Assembly (NCBI RefSeq): GCF_900302475.1
Contig: NZ_OMOQ01000002.1
Coordinates: forward strand, 1 to 64,000
Source: Defluviimonas aquaemixtae
Lineage (GTDB): Bacteria > Pseudomonadota > Alphaproteobacteria > Rhodobacterales > Rhodobacteraceae
Length of the DNA stretch: 64,000 bases
Direction: 5' to 3'
In this document: positions 53,853-62,380 of the stretch, piece by piece
How the letters are laid out: each line of letters opens with the position of its first letter
How positions within the stretch are numbered: position 1 is the stretch's first letter
Translations under genes and position numbers: made by a program
Notes under the pieces: generated by a model
What the model was told of the DNA's origin: nothing
The model's input: the letters and a program-made list of their open reading frames with translations, nothing else
Database searches by the model: none

Positions 53853-54775
53853 ACGGCGAGCCCGTCATCGAGGTGCGCGGCCTCGTCAAGCGCTACGGCG
53901 GGCGCGCCGTCGTCGACGACGTGTCGCTGACCGTCCGCAAGGGCGAGATCGCGGGCTTCCTTGGCCCCAACGGGTCGGGCAAGACGACGACGATCCGGCT
54001 GATGTGCGGCCTTCTCACCCCCGACTCCGGCGAGGGCCGCGTCATCGGCCACGACATCCGCCGAGAGGGCCGCGCGATCAAGCGCGAAGTCGGCTACATG
54101 ACTCAGCGATTCTCGTTCTACGAAGACCTGACGATCGAGGAGAACCTCGACTTCGTCGCGGGCCTCTACGGCCTTAGCCCCGCGCGCCGGCACGTCGCCG
54201 ACACGCTCGCCGGGCTCGGCCTCACCTCGCGGCGCCACCAGCTTGCCGGATCGCTCTCGGGCGGCTGGAAGCAGCGTCTCGCGCTCGCCGCCTGCATCAT
54301 GCACAAGCCGAAGCTCCTGATGCTCGACGAACCGACGGCGGGCGTCGACCCAAAGGCGCGGCGCGACTTCTGGGACGAGATCCATGCGCTCGCCGCCGAC
54401 GGGCTGACGGTGCTCGTCTCGACGCATTACATGGACGAGGCCGAGCGCTGCCACCGGATCAATTACATCTCCTACGGCCGTCTCGTCGCCAAGGGTACCG
54501 TGGCCGAGGTCGTGCGCGACGCGGGGCTGACGACCGTGGTCCTGCAGGGCGACGCGACGGCGGAGGCGGCGCGGCGGCTGAAAGGCGCGCCGGGCGTCGA
54601 GCAGATCGCGCCTTTTGGCGCAACCCTTCACGTCGTGGGGCGCGACGGTACGGCCCTGCGCGCCTCGGCGAAGCGGGTCGCGGACGAGACCGGCTGCACG
54701 ATGAGCGATGCGGAGACGAGCCTCGAGGACGTGTTCATCCAGCTCATGGGCGGCGCGCGGGACAACATGCAATGA
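53849..54775 (+). CDS. ABC exporter ATPase (YbhF/CcmA-like)
   Basis: This 308-residue protein has Walker A GPNGSGKTTT, signature LSGGWKQRLALAACI, Walker B and Glu LLMLDEPTAGVDPKAR, and switch His LVSTHYMDEAERC. These fit the DrrA/NodI/YbhF class of ABC-2 ATPases. Its C-terminal 80 residues (VVLQGDATAEAARRLKGAPG to the end) form the extra domain common in this class. E. coli YbhF has two such ATPase halves in one chain; this is a single half, so it should dimerise. Coupled by ATGA at both ends. Confidence 0.9.
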   Translation: MNGEPVIEVRGLVKRYGGRAVVDDVSLTVRKGEIAGFLGPNGSGKTTTIRLMCGLLTPDSGEGRVIGHDIRREGRAIKREVGYMTQRFSFYEDLTIEENLDFVAGLYGLSPARRHVADTLAGLGLTSRRHQLAGSLSGGWKQRLALAACIMHKPKLLMLDEPTAGVDPKARRDFWDEIHALAADGLTVLVSTHYMDEAERCHRINYISYGRLVAKGTVAEVVRDAGLTTVVLQGDATAEAARRLKGAPGVEQIAPFGATLHVVGRDGTALRASAKRVADETGCTMSDAETSLEDVFIQLMGGARDNMQ

Positions 54776-55908
54776 GCCGCTTCTTCTCTCTCCGCCGGCT
54801 CGCAGCGCTGCTCGCCAAGGAGGTGATCCAGATGCGCCGCGACCGGATCACCTTCGCGATGATGCTGGGCATCCCGCTGATCCAGCTCCTGCTCTTCGGA
54901 TTCGCGATCAACACCGATCCGAAGGGCCTGCCCGCCGCGCTCGTTGCCCCCACGCAGGACCGCTACACCCGCGCCATTGTCACGGCACTAGAACTGACCG
55001 GCTACTACCGCTTCACCCACCCCGCCGCCTCGGCGGCGGAGGCGGAACGGCTGATCACGCGGGGCGACGTCTCTTTCGTCGTCACGGTGCCCTCGGATTT
55101 CGGCCGCCGGGTCGAGCGCGGCGACCATCCGACGATCCTGATCGAGGCCGACGCGACCGATCCCTCGGTCGCCTCGGGCGCGATCTCTACCCTCGGCACG
55201 GTCGCGGCAGAGGCTCTTTTGCGCGAACGCGGAATGGAGGCGCAGGCCGAAGCCACGATAGCAGAACAGCTCCAGGTGACGGTTCACAGGCGCTACAACC
55301 CCGAAGGCATCACGCAGTACAACATCGTTCCAGGCCTCCTCGGCGTCATTCTGCAGATGACGATGGTGATGATGACGTCTATGGCGCTGACGCGGGAGCT
55401 TGAGAGGGGCACGATGGAGAACCTATTGTCCATGCCCGCGACGCCCCTGGAGATCATGCTCGGCAAAGTCCTGCCCTATCTCTTCGTTGGTGCCGTGCAG
55501 GTTGGTGTCGTGCTGACAGCGGCAAAGCTGATCTTCGACGTGCCCTTCGTAGGCGCGCTGCCGCTGCTTCTCATCGGCGTCTTCGTCTTTGTGGCCTCGC
55601 TCGTTATTCTCGGCTACCTGATCTCGACCGCCGCGCGGACGCAGATGCAGGCGATGCAACTGACGTTCTTCTTCTTCCTGCCGTCACTGCTGCTTTCGGG
55701 CTTCATGTTCCCCTATCGCGGCATGCCGGGCTGGGCTCAGATCCTGGGAGAGATCTTTCCGCTCACGCATTTCCTGAGGCTGATTCGGGCGATCATGCTG
55801 AAGGGCGCGGACTATGCTGGAATCGCCCAGCCGATGGCCGCGCTCACGCTGTTCGTGCTGGCCTATGCCGCGTTGGCGCTCTTGCGCTTCCGCCGCACGC
55901 TGGACTGA
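54772..55908 (+). CDS. ABC-2 type exporter permease (YbhS/YbhR-like)
   Basis: This 378-residue permease has one N-terminal membrane helix near residues 28-46 (ITFAMMLGIPLIQLLLFGFA), a periplasmic domain to about residue 175, then five helices, the last at the C-terminus (MAALTLFVLAYAALALLRF). The segment ALTRELERGTMENLLSMPAT is the ABC-2 family signature before TM3. Only one permease gene is present, unlike the YbhS/YbhR pair, so a homodimer is likely. The gene ends with about 100 bp before the stop of the tiny lipoprotein gene on the other strand. A small GCGCC/GGCGC hairpin lies at 55932-55944 and could help terminate it. Confidence 0.9.
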   Translation: MSRFFSLRRLAALLAKEVIQMRRDRITFAMMLGIPLIQLLLFGFAINTDPKGLPAALVAPTQDRYTRAIVTALELTGYYRFTHPAASAAEAERLITRGDVSFVVTVPSDFGRRVERGDHPTILIEADATDPSVASGAISTLGTVAAEALLRERGMEAQAEATIAEQLQVTVHRRYNPEGITQYNIVPGLLGVILQMTMVMMTSMALTRELERGTMENLLSMPATPLEIMLGKVLPYLFVGAVQVGVVLTAAKLIFDVPFVGALPLLLIGVFVFVASLVILGYLISTAARTQMQAMQLTFFFFLPSLLLSGFMFPYRGMPGWAQILGEIFPLTHFLRLIRAIMLKGADYAGIAQPMAALTLFVLAYAALALLRFRRTLD

Positions 55909-56011
55909 ACGCGCGCGACCGAATCAATGGAGCGCCTGCGGCGCAAGCCTTCTGGCACTGCGTGCGGTCGCCTCCGGCGGGGCATTTCGGCAATGATGAA
56001 ACCGGAAGCGG

Positions 56012-56152
56012 TCACGAACCACCCGACACGCCCACCCTGACGGTGCCGCTGACGCTGAGACCGCTCCCGGCATCGGGCGGCGTCGGTTCGCCGTCCGCGC
56101 CGCAGGCCGCGAGGGTGGCGAGGCAAATCAGGAGAAGGAGGGGACGCATCAT
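56012..56152 (-). CDS. Tiny lipoprotein downstream of argH
   Basis: This 46-residue protein begins [20 protein letters not shown], a signal peptide with a lipobox LAAC, so cysteine 17 should be lipidated. The mature part is only about 30 residues, Gly/Ser/Val-rich. A small lipoprotein at this position, between argH and lysA, is a recurring feature of related genomes as I recall. The first ATG overlaps the stop of a 38-codon ORF (56149-56152), so it is likely translated by coupling from the argH transcript. Function unknown; LptM-like small lipoproteins are one comparison. Confidence 0.75.
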   Translation of the reverse strand: MMRPLLLLICLATLAACGADGEPTPPDAGSGLSVSGTVRVGVSGGS

Positions 56153-56265
56153 TGGCTCACCGTGACGCCGATTTCGGCGATGGAGGTTGCGAGGGAATGG
56201 GCGACCGTCACGCCCGCGGGGGCGCTCGGCGCGGCGGCGGGAAGAACCGGGAGTGCGAGCCTCAT
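56149..56265 (-). CDS. 38-residue small ORF between argH and the lipoprotein
   Basis: ATG 56265 overlaps the argH stop (ATGA, 56262-56265) and the TGA at 56149-56151 overlaps the lipoprotein ATG (56149-56152). The peptide starts [18 protein letters not shown] and ends [10 protein letters not shown]. It fills the 110-bp space between two well-supported genes exactly, with the 4-bp overlaps seen throughout this window. Codon use is G/C at third positions like its neighbours. It has no recognised domain; the hydrophobic N-terminus is too short for a confident signal call. It may be a real small protein or only a coupling ORF that carries ribosomes to the lipoprotein start. Confidence 0.55.
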   Translation of the reverse strand: MRLALPVLPAAAPSAPAGVTVAHSLATSIAEIGVTVSQ

Positions 56266-57653
56266 CCGAGTCGTTCCTTCCATTCAGCGATCCGCGCCCG
56301 GACCTGATCCGGGGCGGTGCCGCCGTAACTCTGGCGGCTCGCGACGGAATTGTGAACGCCGAGGACGGAATAGACCTCATCCGTGATGTCGGGATGGGCG
56401 GCCTGCATGTCGGCGAGGCCGAGGTCGGGAAGGTCGCAGCCTTTCTTCTCGGCCAGGCCGACGAGGCTTCCGGTGACATGGTGCGCCTCGCGGAAGGGAA
56501 GCCCCAGCGCGCGGACGAGCCAGTCGGCGAGATCGGTTGCGGTCGAGAAGCCGGACGCGGCGGCGCATTCGAGGTTGTCGCGGTTCGCGGTCATGTCGCG
56601 CACCATGCCCTCCATCGCGGCGAGCGCCAGCGTCAGGTTGTCGGCGGCGTCGAAGACCTGTTCCTTGTCCTCCTGCATGTCTTTCGAATAGGCCAGCGGC
56701 AGGCCCTTCATCACCGTCATCAGCGCGACATTGGCGCCGAAGATGCGCCCGATCTTGGCGCGGATCAGCTCGGCCGCATCGGGGTTCTTCTTCTGCGGCA
56801 TGATCGAGGAGCCGGTGGAGAAGCGGTCGGACAAGGCGACAAAGCGGAACTGGGCGGAGGACCAGATCACCAGCTCCTCGGCGAAGCGCGAAAGGTGCAT
56901 GGCCGTGATCGATGCGGCGGCGAGAAACTCGAGCGCGAAGTCGCGGTCCGAGACGGCGTCGAGGGAATTCGCCATCGGCCTGTCGAAACCGAGCGCGTCC
57001 GCCGTCATGTGCCGGTCGATCGGGAAGGAGGTGCCGGCGAGTGCCGCCGCACCGAGCGGGCATTCGTTCATCCGCGCGCGGGCGTCGCGGAAGCGGCCGA
57101 TGTCGCGGGCGAACATCTCGACATAGGCCAGCATGTGATGGCCCCAGGTGACGGGCTGGGCTGTCTGGAGATGGGTGAAGCCGGGCATCACCCACTCCGC
57201 CCCCGCCTCCGCCTGCCCGACAAGTGCCATACACAACGCCGACAGTTGGCCGACCGCCTCGTCGCACCGCTCGCGCACCCAGAGCCGGAAATCGGTCGCG
57301 ACCTGGTCGTTGCGGCTGCGCGCGGTGTGGAGCCGCCCCGCCGGCTCGCCGATCAGCTCCTTCAGCCGCGCCTCGACGTTCATGTGGATGTCTTCCAGCG
57401 CGGTCGAAAATGCGAACTTTCCGGTCTCGATCTCTGACAAGACCGTGAGAAGGCCTTCCCGGATCGCCTCGGCATCTTTATCGCTTATGATGCCCGTCGC
57501 GGCGAGCATCGCCGCATGGGCGCGGGACCCTTCGATGTCCTGGGCGAAGAGCCGCCTGTCGAAACCGATCGAGGCATTGATCGCCTCCATGATCGCATCC
57601 GGCCCGGCGGCGAAGCGCCCGCCCCACATCGCGTTCTGGGTCTTGTCGGTCAT
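56262..57653 (-). CDS. argH: Argininosuccinate lyase
   Basis: This 463-residue enzyme of the fumarase/aspartase superfamily has the signature [12 protein letters not shown] near residue 285, with the catalytic serine loop, and [15 protein letters not shown] in the centre. It makes arginine and fumarate from argininosuccinate as a tetramer in the cytoplasm. Start 57653 ([14 protein letters not shown]) is family-typical and has GGGGG upstream; the frame extends to 57854 inside tlpA. The starts of argH and tlpA are only 21 bp apart on opposite strands. The stop overlaps the 38-codon ORF. Confidence 0.95.
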   Translation of the reverse strand: MTDKTQNAMWGGRFAAGPDAIMEAINASIGFDRRLFAQDIEGSRAHAAMLAATGIISDKDAEAIREGLLTVLSEIETGKFAFSTALEDIHMNVEARLKELIGEPAGRLHTARSRNDQVATDFRLWVRERCDEAVGQLSALCMALVGQAEAGAEWVMPGFTHLQTAQPVTWGHHMLAYVEMFARDIGRFRDARARMNECPLGAAALAGTSFPIDRHMTADALGFDRPMANSLDAVSDRDFALEFLAAASITAMHLSRFAEELVIWSSAQFRFVALSDRFSTGSSIMPQKKNPDAAELIRAKIGRIFGANVALMTVMKGLPLAYSKDMQEDKEQVFDAADNLTLALAAMEGMVRDMTANRDNLECAAASGFSTATDLADWLVRALGLPFREAHHVTGSLVGLAEKKGCDLPDLGLADMQAAHPDITDEVYSVLGVHNSVASRQSYGGTAPDQVRARIAEWKERLG

Positions 57654-57674
57654 ATTCTGCCCCCGGAGGCTCAC

Positions 57675-58232
57675 ATGCGCATGTTTCTTTCCGCCGTCCT
57701 CTACACGGCCCTCGCATTCGGCGCAAATGCCGCCTTGGCGGGCACGGTCGAGCTCGAAGCCCTGCGCGAGGGGTCGATGAAGAAGCTCGTCTTTGCTGCG
57801 GAACCGGCGCCCGTCCCGGACACCATCTTCCTGGACGAGGCGGGTACCGAGCACCGCCTTTCGGACTGGCAGGGCAAGTACCTGCTTGTGAACTTCTGGG
57901 CGACCTGGTGTGCGCCCTGCCGCAAGGAGCTACCTGCGCTCGACGCGCTGAACCGCGACTTCGGCGGAGACACGTTCGCGGTGCTGACGATCGCCACGGG
58001 TCGCAATCCTGTCCCCGCAATCAGGCGGCTTTTTAGCGAGGTCGGTGTGCAGGGACTGCCGATTCTACTGGATCCAAAGCAGGAGCTTTCGCGCGGAATG
58101 GGCGTGTTCGGTCTGCCCGTGACCGTAGTCCTAGACCGCGACGGGCGCGAGATCGCCCGCCTGTCCGGCGATGCGGAGTGGAACGGCGAAAGCGCACGGG
58201 CAATCGTTGCAGCACTCCTGTCGGGCGGGTGA
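57675..58232 (+). CDS. tlpA: TlpA-like periplasmic thiol-disulfide oxidoreductase
   Basis: This 185-residue protein has a signal peptide ([20 protein letters not shown], cleavage near residue 22) and a thioredoxin fold with the active site WCAPC (C79, C82) and the cis-proline loop [12 protein letters not shown]. TlpA/ResA-type proteins reduce periplasmic disulfides, for example during cytochrome oxidase maturation. ATG 57675 has GGAGG 5 nt upstream; the long frame from 57516 is antisense to argH. It converges with tag, 2 bp between stops. The argH start is 21 bp away on the other strand. Confidence 0.9.
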   Translation: MRMFLSAVLYTALAFGANAALAGTVELEALREGSMKKLVFAAEPAPVPDTIFLDEAGTEHRLSDWQGKYLLVNFWATWCAPCRKELPALDALNRDFGGDTFAVLTIATGRNPVPAIRRLFSEVGVQGLPILLDPKQELSRGMGVFGLPVTVVLDRDGREIARLSGDAEWNGESARAIVAALLSGG

Positions 58233-58234
58233 GA

Positions 58235-58813
58235 TTAAGGCGATCTGCCGAGCTTCGCCACGCGGTCATGCGCAGGGCAGGTAACGAGGTGGTCGTTCAC
58301 CATGCCCACTGCCTGCATGAAGGCGTAGGTGATCGTCGGCCCGCAAAAGCGGAAGCCTGCCTTCTTCAGGTCCTTTGAGATCTGCTCGGACAGCGGCGTC
58401 GAGGCTGGTACGTCGGACATCGACGTGAACCGGTTCTGGAGCGGGCACCCGTCGACATAGCTCCACAGGTACCGGGCGAAGCCCTCCGACTCTTCGATAG
58501 CAAGATAGGCTCGCGCATTGCCGATTGTCGCTTCGATCTTCGCGCGGGACCGCACGATGCCGGTATCGGAGAGCAGACGTACAACATCGCCTTCACCCCA
58601 CTTTGCCACGATTTCCGGTTGAAAGCCCTGGAAGGCGATGCGGAAGTTTTCGCGCTTTCTCAGGATGGTGATCCAGCTCAACCCGGCCTGAAATCCGTCT
58701 AGGATCAGCTTTTCCCACAGCGCCCGGGGATCGTGTTCCGGCACGCCCCATTCCTCGTCGTGATAGGCGACATAGATCGGATCGTCTCCACACCAATCAC
58801 AGCGTTCACTCAT
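58235..58813 (-). CDS. tag: DNA-3-methyladenine glycosylase I
   Basis: This 192-residue protein starts MSERCDWCGDDPIYVAYHDE and has the zinc ligands expected for Tag: C5, H18, and the C-terminal pair in DHLVTCPAHD. The helix-hairpin region DGFQAGLSWITILRKRENFR carries the catalytic-site residues. It removes 3-methyladenine from DNA. ATG 58813 has GGAGG 6 nt before it; the upstream ATGs at 58825 and 58867 lack this. It is a single-gene unit, convergent with tlpA and divergent from the EAL gene. Confidence 0.93.
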   Translation of the reverse strand: MSERCDWCGDDPIYVAYHDEEWGVPEHDPRALWEKLILDGFQAGLSWITILRKRENFRIAFQGFQPEIVAKWGEGDVVRLLSDTGIVRSRAKIEATIGNARAYLAIEESEGFARYLWSYVDGCPLQNRFTSMSDVPASTPLSEQISKDLKKAGFRFCGPTITYAFMQAVGMVNDHLVTCPAHDRVAKLGRSP

Positions 58814-58914
58814 TCTGGCCTCCATTTCTTGCCCGATAGCCCAAGAAAGGGCTGCCGGATTTACCACTTCTTATGCACTTCTGCCCAATCTGAGGTCGCA
58901 CGGCGAGGAGTTTC

Positions 58915-59757
58915 ATGATGCAGCAACGCGGCAAGTTCTGTCAGTTCCCCCGCGAAGCCTCTCAGGACAGCCCCCTTTCCTCTGCCGTGGCCGAGCGCGA
59001 TCGGGAGACTATGTCGATGGTGCGGCGCGCGGTCGAAAAGCGCGATGTGCTCCTCGCGTTCCAACCCATCTTCCAGTCAGCCAGTCTCGACTGTCCGGCC
59101 TTCTACGAAGGCTTGATCCGGCTTCTCGACGAGAGTGGCCGCATCATTCCGGCGCGCGAGTTCATCGATGCGATCGAAACGCAGGAGCTCGGGCGGATCG
59201 TCGACTGCCTCGCGCTCGACATGGGCCTGCAATCGCTCAGGCAGGACCCCGGCCTCAGGCTGGCGATCAACATGTCGGCACGCTCCATCGCCTATCCGCG
59301 CTGGATGAAAACTCTTCGGCGAGGCTTGAAGGGCGACGCGACGCTCGCCGAGCGGCTCATCCTTGAGATCACCGAAAGCTCGGCGATGCTGATGCCGGAC
59401 ATTGTCTCGGTCTTCATGTCCGAACTTCAGTCCGAGGGCATCGCGTTCGCGCTCGACGATTTCGGGTCGGGCTATACCTCGTTTCGCTATCTAAGGGAGT
59501 TCTATTTTGACATTATCAAGATCGACGGTCAGCTCATTCGGGGCGTCGCCAATAGTCCTGACGATCAGTGTCTGACACTGGCGCTGATGTCGATCGCGCG
59601 GCAGTTCGACATGTTCGCGGTGGCGGAATCGGTCGAGACCGCGGATGATGCAGAATGGCTCATCGAAAACGGGATGGACGGCATGCAGGGCTACTATTTC
59701 GGCGCACCGACCGTAACACCACCCTGGAAGATGCCGCAGGCGCGAAAGCGCGCCTGA
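58915..59757 (+). CDS. EAL-domain cyclic-di-GMP phosphodiesterase
   Basis: This 280-residue protein is essentially one EAL domain with a 40-residue N-terminal extension. The EAL motif reads EGL (E65), and the other metal and catalytic residues are in place: N119 (INMSAR), E151 (LEITES), D181-D182 (DDFGSG), K202 (IKIDGQ), E238 (AESVE) and Q258 (MQGYYFG). It should therefore hydrolyse c-di-GMP. No GGDEF, PAS or membrane segment is attached, so input must come through protein contacts or expression. The start has GAGGAG 6 nt upstream. Overlapping motifs make this a confident call. Confidence 0.92.
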   Translation: MMQQRGKFCQFPREASQDSPLSSAVAERDRETMSMVRRAVEKRDVLLAFQPIFQSASLDCPAFYEGLIRLLDESGRIIPAREFIDAIETQELGRIVDCLALDMGLQSLRQDPGLRLAINMSARSIAYPRWMKTLRRGLKGDATLAERLILEITESSAMLMPDIVSVFMSELQSEGIAFALDDFGSGYTSFRYLREFYFDIIKIDGQLIRGVANSPDDQCLTLALMSIARQFDMFAVAESVETADDAEWLIENGMDGMQGYYFGAPTVTPPWKMPQARKRA

Positions 59758-59924
59758 CGCGCTGGACAACCGTCTGATGGCGGCGGAGTTCCGCGCTCGC
59801 CAAGCCAAACTGCCTGTTGCGCTTTCGGCCACTGTCCCGTACGTCATGCTGCATAGCGGCGCGAGGGGCGCCCCGGATTGGGTCTCCGCGCGTGGATGTC
59901 GCGCATCTAAAAGGGGCCCTTGCC

Positions 59925-61100
59925 ATGACCAACGTCGTTATCGTCTCTGCCGCCCGCACCGCCGTCGGCAGCTTCAACGGTTCTTTCGCCAACACTCCGG
60001 CCCACGATCTGGGCGCCGCCGTCCTGGACGCGGTGATCGAGCGCGCTGGAATTGACAAGGCGGACGTCTCGGAGACGATTCTCGGCCAGGTGCTGACGGC
60101 AGGACAGGGTCAGAACCCCGCGCGCCAGGCGCACATCAATGCCGGGCTGCCGAAAGAAAGCGCGGCCTGGTCGATCAATCAGGTCTGCGGTTCGGGTCTG
60201 CGTTCGGTCGCGCTCGGCGCCCAGCACATCCAACTTGGCGATGCGTCGATCATCTGCGCCGGCGGCCAAGAGAGCATGTCGCTGTCGCCGCACGTCGCAC
60301 ATTTGCGCTCCGGACAGAAGATGGGCGACATGAAATTCATCGATTCGATGATCAAGGACGGACTCTGGGACGCCTTCAACGGCTATCACATGGGCACCAC
60401 AGCCGAGAACGTCGCCGAAAAGTGGCAGATCAGCCGCGAGCAGCAGGACGAGTTCGCCGTGGCGAGCCAGAACAAAGCCGAGGCCGCGCAGAAGGCGAAT
60501 AAGTTCAAGGACGAGATCGTCCCCTTCACCGTCAAGTCCCGCAAGGGCGATACCGTGGTCGACCAGGACGAATACATCCGCCACGGCGCGACGCTCGACG
60601 CGATGACGAAGCTGCGCCCCGCTTTCTCTAAGGACGGTTCGGTCACTGCTGGCAACGCGTCGGGACTTAACGACGGCGCGGCGGCTGTGCTGCTGATGTC
60701 GACGGAAGAGGCCGAGAAGCGCGGGCTAAAGCCGCTTGCTCGCATCGCGTCGTACGCCACAGCGGGGCTCGACCCCGCGATCATGGGGGTAGGCCCCATC
60801 CATGCAAGCCGCAAGGCGCTGGAGAAGGCCGGCTGGAAAGTCGCTGATCTCGACCTGATCGAGGCGAACGAGGCCTTCGCTGCCCAGGCCTGCGCGGTCA
60901 ACAAGGACATGGGCTGGGACCCGGCCAAGGTAAACGTCAACGGCGGCGCGATCGCCATTGGTCACCCGATCGGCGCCTCGGGCGCGCGCATCCTCAACAC
61001 GCTTCTGTTCGAAATGCAGCGCTCAGGCGCGAAGAAGGGTCTCGCCACGCTCTGCATCGGCGGCGGGATGGGCGTGGCCATGTGTCTCGAACGCGCCTGA
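59925..61100 (+). CDS. phaA: Acetyl-CoA C-acetyltransferase (beta-ketothiolase)
   Basis: This 391-residue thiolase has the catalytic residues C88 (NQVCGSGLR), H347 ([11 protein letters not shown]) and C377 (TLCIGGGMG). It condenses two acetyl-CoA to acetoacetyl-CoA and, with phaB next, feeds poly-3-hydroxybutyrate synthesis. ATG 59925 is the family start and has AGGGG about 8 nt upstream; the ribosome site lies within an AAGGG-G-CCCTT palindrome (59911-59921) that could partly fold it. A perfect hairpin follows the stop, before phaB. Confidence 0.95.
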   Translation: MTNVVIVSAARTAVGSFNGSFANTPAHDLGAAVLDAVIERAGIDKADVSETILGQVLTAGQGQNPARQAHINAGLPKESAAWSINQVCGSGLRSVALGAQHIQLGDASIICAGGQESMSLSPHVAHLRSGQKMGDMKFIDSMIKDGLWDAFNGYHMGTTAENVAEKWQISREQQDEFAVASQNKAEAAQKANKFKDEIVPFTVKSRKGDTVVDQDEYIRHGATLDAMTKLRPAFSKDGSVTAGNASGLNDGAAAVLLMSTEEAEKRGLKPLARIASYATAGLDPAIMGVGPIHASRKALEKAGWKVADLDLIEANEAFAAQACAVNKDMGWDPAKVNVNGGAIAIGHPIGASGARILNTLLFEMQRSGAKKGLATLCIGGGMGVAMCLERA

Positions 61101-61119
61101 CGCCCGATTTTCTGCAAAT

Positions 61120-61160
61120 GCGAATTCGCGGGCGCAATAATGTTGCGCCCGCGAATTCGC
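61120..61160 (+). promoter_or_regulatory. Perfect 18-bp hairpin between phaA and phaB
   Basis: GCGAATTCGCGGGCGCAA (61120-61137) and its exact reverse complement (61143-61160) flank the 5-base loop TAATG. The stem lies 19 bp after the phaA stop and 45 bp before the phaB ATG. No U-tract follows on either strand, so simple intrinsic termination is unlikely. It could stabilise the 3' end of phaA mRNA, be a processing site that sets the phaA:phaB ratio, or be a partial attenuator. Confidence 0.7.
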
Positions 61161-61205
61161 TTCGGTAACAGGATTTCAACAAGGCTATAATCGGAAGGAG
61201 GAATC

Positions 61206-61931
61206 ATGTCGAAGGTTGCACTGGTCACTGGCGGGTCTCGCGGCATCGGCGCTGCGATCTCCGTCGCGCTGAAGGACGCCGGCTACAAGGTTGCGGCGAA
61301 CTTTGCCGGCAATGACGAGGCGGCGGCGGCCTTTACCAAGGAAACCGGGATTCCGACCTACAAGTGGTCAGTCGCCGACTACGACGCCTGCGCCGAGGGA
61401 ATCAAGAAGGTGGAAGCCGATCTTGGCCCCGTCGAAGTGCTCGTGAACAACGCCGGCATCACCCGCGACGCGATGTTCCACAAGATGACGCCGCAGCAGT
61501 GGAAAGAGGTCATCGACACCAACCTCTCCGGTGTCTTCAACATGACTCATCCGATCTGGTCGGGCATGCGCGACCGCAAGTTCGGCCGCGTCATCAACAT
61601 CTCATCCATCAACGGCCAAAAAGGTCAGGCCGGCCAGTCGAACTACTCCGCCGCCAAAGCCGGCGACCTTGGCATCACCAAGGCGCTCGCGCAGGAAGGC
61701 GCACGCGCGGGGATCACCGTCAATGCCATCTGCCCCGGCTATATCGGGACGGAAATGGTTCGCGCCATCGACGAAAAGGTGCTGAACGAACGAATCATCC
61801 CGCAGATCCCGGTAGGCCGCCTCGGCGAACCCGATGAGATCGCGCGCTGCGTAGTGTTCCTCGCCTCTGACGACGCGGGCTTCATCACCGGCTCGACGAT
61901 CTCCGCTAACGGTGGCCAGTTCTTCGTCTGA
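61206..61931 (+). CDS. phaB: Acetoacetyl-CoA reductase
   Basis: This 241-residue short-chain dehydrogenase has the NADPH loop VTGGSRGIGAAI at 8-19, the catalytic Ser about 134 (INISSINGQ), Y147 and K151 (NYSAAKAG), and the PhaB-typical GQAGQSNYSAAKAGDLG and PGYIGTEMVRAID. It reduces acetoacetyl-CoA to (R)-3-hydroxybutyryl-CoA. The ATG has an excellent GGAAGGAGG site. A strong hairpin pair follows the stop. Confidence 0.95.
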   Translation: MSKVALVTGGSRGIGAAISVALKDAGYKVAANFAGNDEAAAAFTKETGIPTYKWSVADYDACAEGIKKVEADLGPVEVLVNNAGITRDAMFHKMTPQQWKEVIDTNLSGVFNMTHPIWSGMRDRKFGRVINISSINGQKGQAGQSNYSAAKAGDLGITKALAQEGARAGITVNAICPGYIGTEMVRAIDEKVLNERIIPQIPVGRLGEPDEIARCVVFLASDDAGFITGSTISANGGQFFV

Positions 61932-61952
61932 GCAAACCGGTCAAGCTGAATC

Positions 61953-61988
61953 GACAAGGCCGGCCCACAGATTGGCCGGCCTTGTCGC
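61953..61988 (+). terminator. Strong 14-bp hairpin after phaB
   Basis: CGACAAGGCCGGCC (61953-61966) and GGCCGGCCTTGTCG (61975-61988) are exact reverse complements around an 8-base loop. It begins 21 bp after the phaB stop. The T-run after it is poor, so Rho-independent strength is uncertain, but position and stem strength fit a terminator for phaAB. Confidence 0.65.
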
Positions 61989-62006
61989 TTGCGACTAGTC
62001 GCAAGA
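61989..62006. repeat. Perfect 18-bp palindrome adjoining the phaB terminator
   Basis: CTTGCGACTAGTCGCAAG (61989-62006) is a perfect 9+9 palindrome that starts at the base after the phaB hairpin. It could act as a second stem for transcripts from both sides, since the DUF465 gene ends nearby on the other strand, or as a protein-binding site. Confidence 0.55.
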
Positions 62007-62091
62007 CAAGTCCTCATATCGGTGCGCCCCGTCTCAGCAGAACACACGCGAATCTCCGCGACGACGCGCGGCCACTGGATCCAGATGCGTC

Positions 62092-62259
62092 TCAGTTCTG
62101 GCTAAGGCGGTGGATCTCTTCCTTGATTCGCAGCTTCTGCTTTTTCATCTCGGCGATGGCGAGGTCATCGTAGCCCGGGTGGCGTTGCGCCTCTTCCACT
62201 GCCTCGGAAAGATGTTGGTGTTTTCTTTGAAGTTCCTGCAGGTGCGAACCCAGCGACAT
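62092..62259 (-). CDS. DUF465/YdcH-family small coiled-coil protein
   Basis: This 55-residue protein, MSLGSHLQELQRKHQHLSEA to the end LRIKEEIHRLSQN, is all helix with a heptad-like pattern, matching the DUF465 (YdcH) family, whose function is unknown. ATG 62259 has GAGGAGA upstream; the frame extends to 62319 without a ribosome site. It is converged on by phaB across the hairpin region. Confidence 0.87.
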   Translation of the reverse strand: MSLGSHLQELQRKHQHLSEAVEEAQRHPGYDDLAIAEMKKQKLRIKEEIHRLSQN

Positions 62260-62380
62260 CGGTGTCTCCTCTCCCGTGAAACCTGTCACGATCCCATCAC
62301 ATTCATCGAGTCGTGTCACGCAGAACCGTCATTGCCGCGGGCCAGTCTCCCGGCATGCGGAAGTCGGGCACAGAGCTAGC

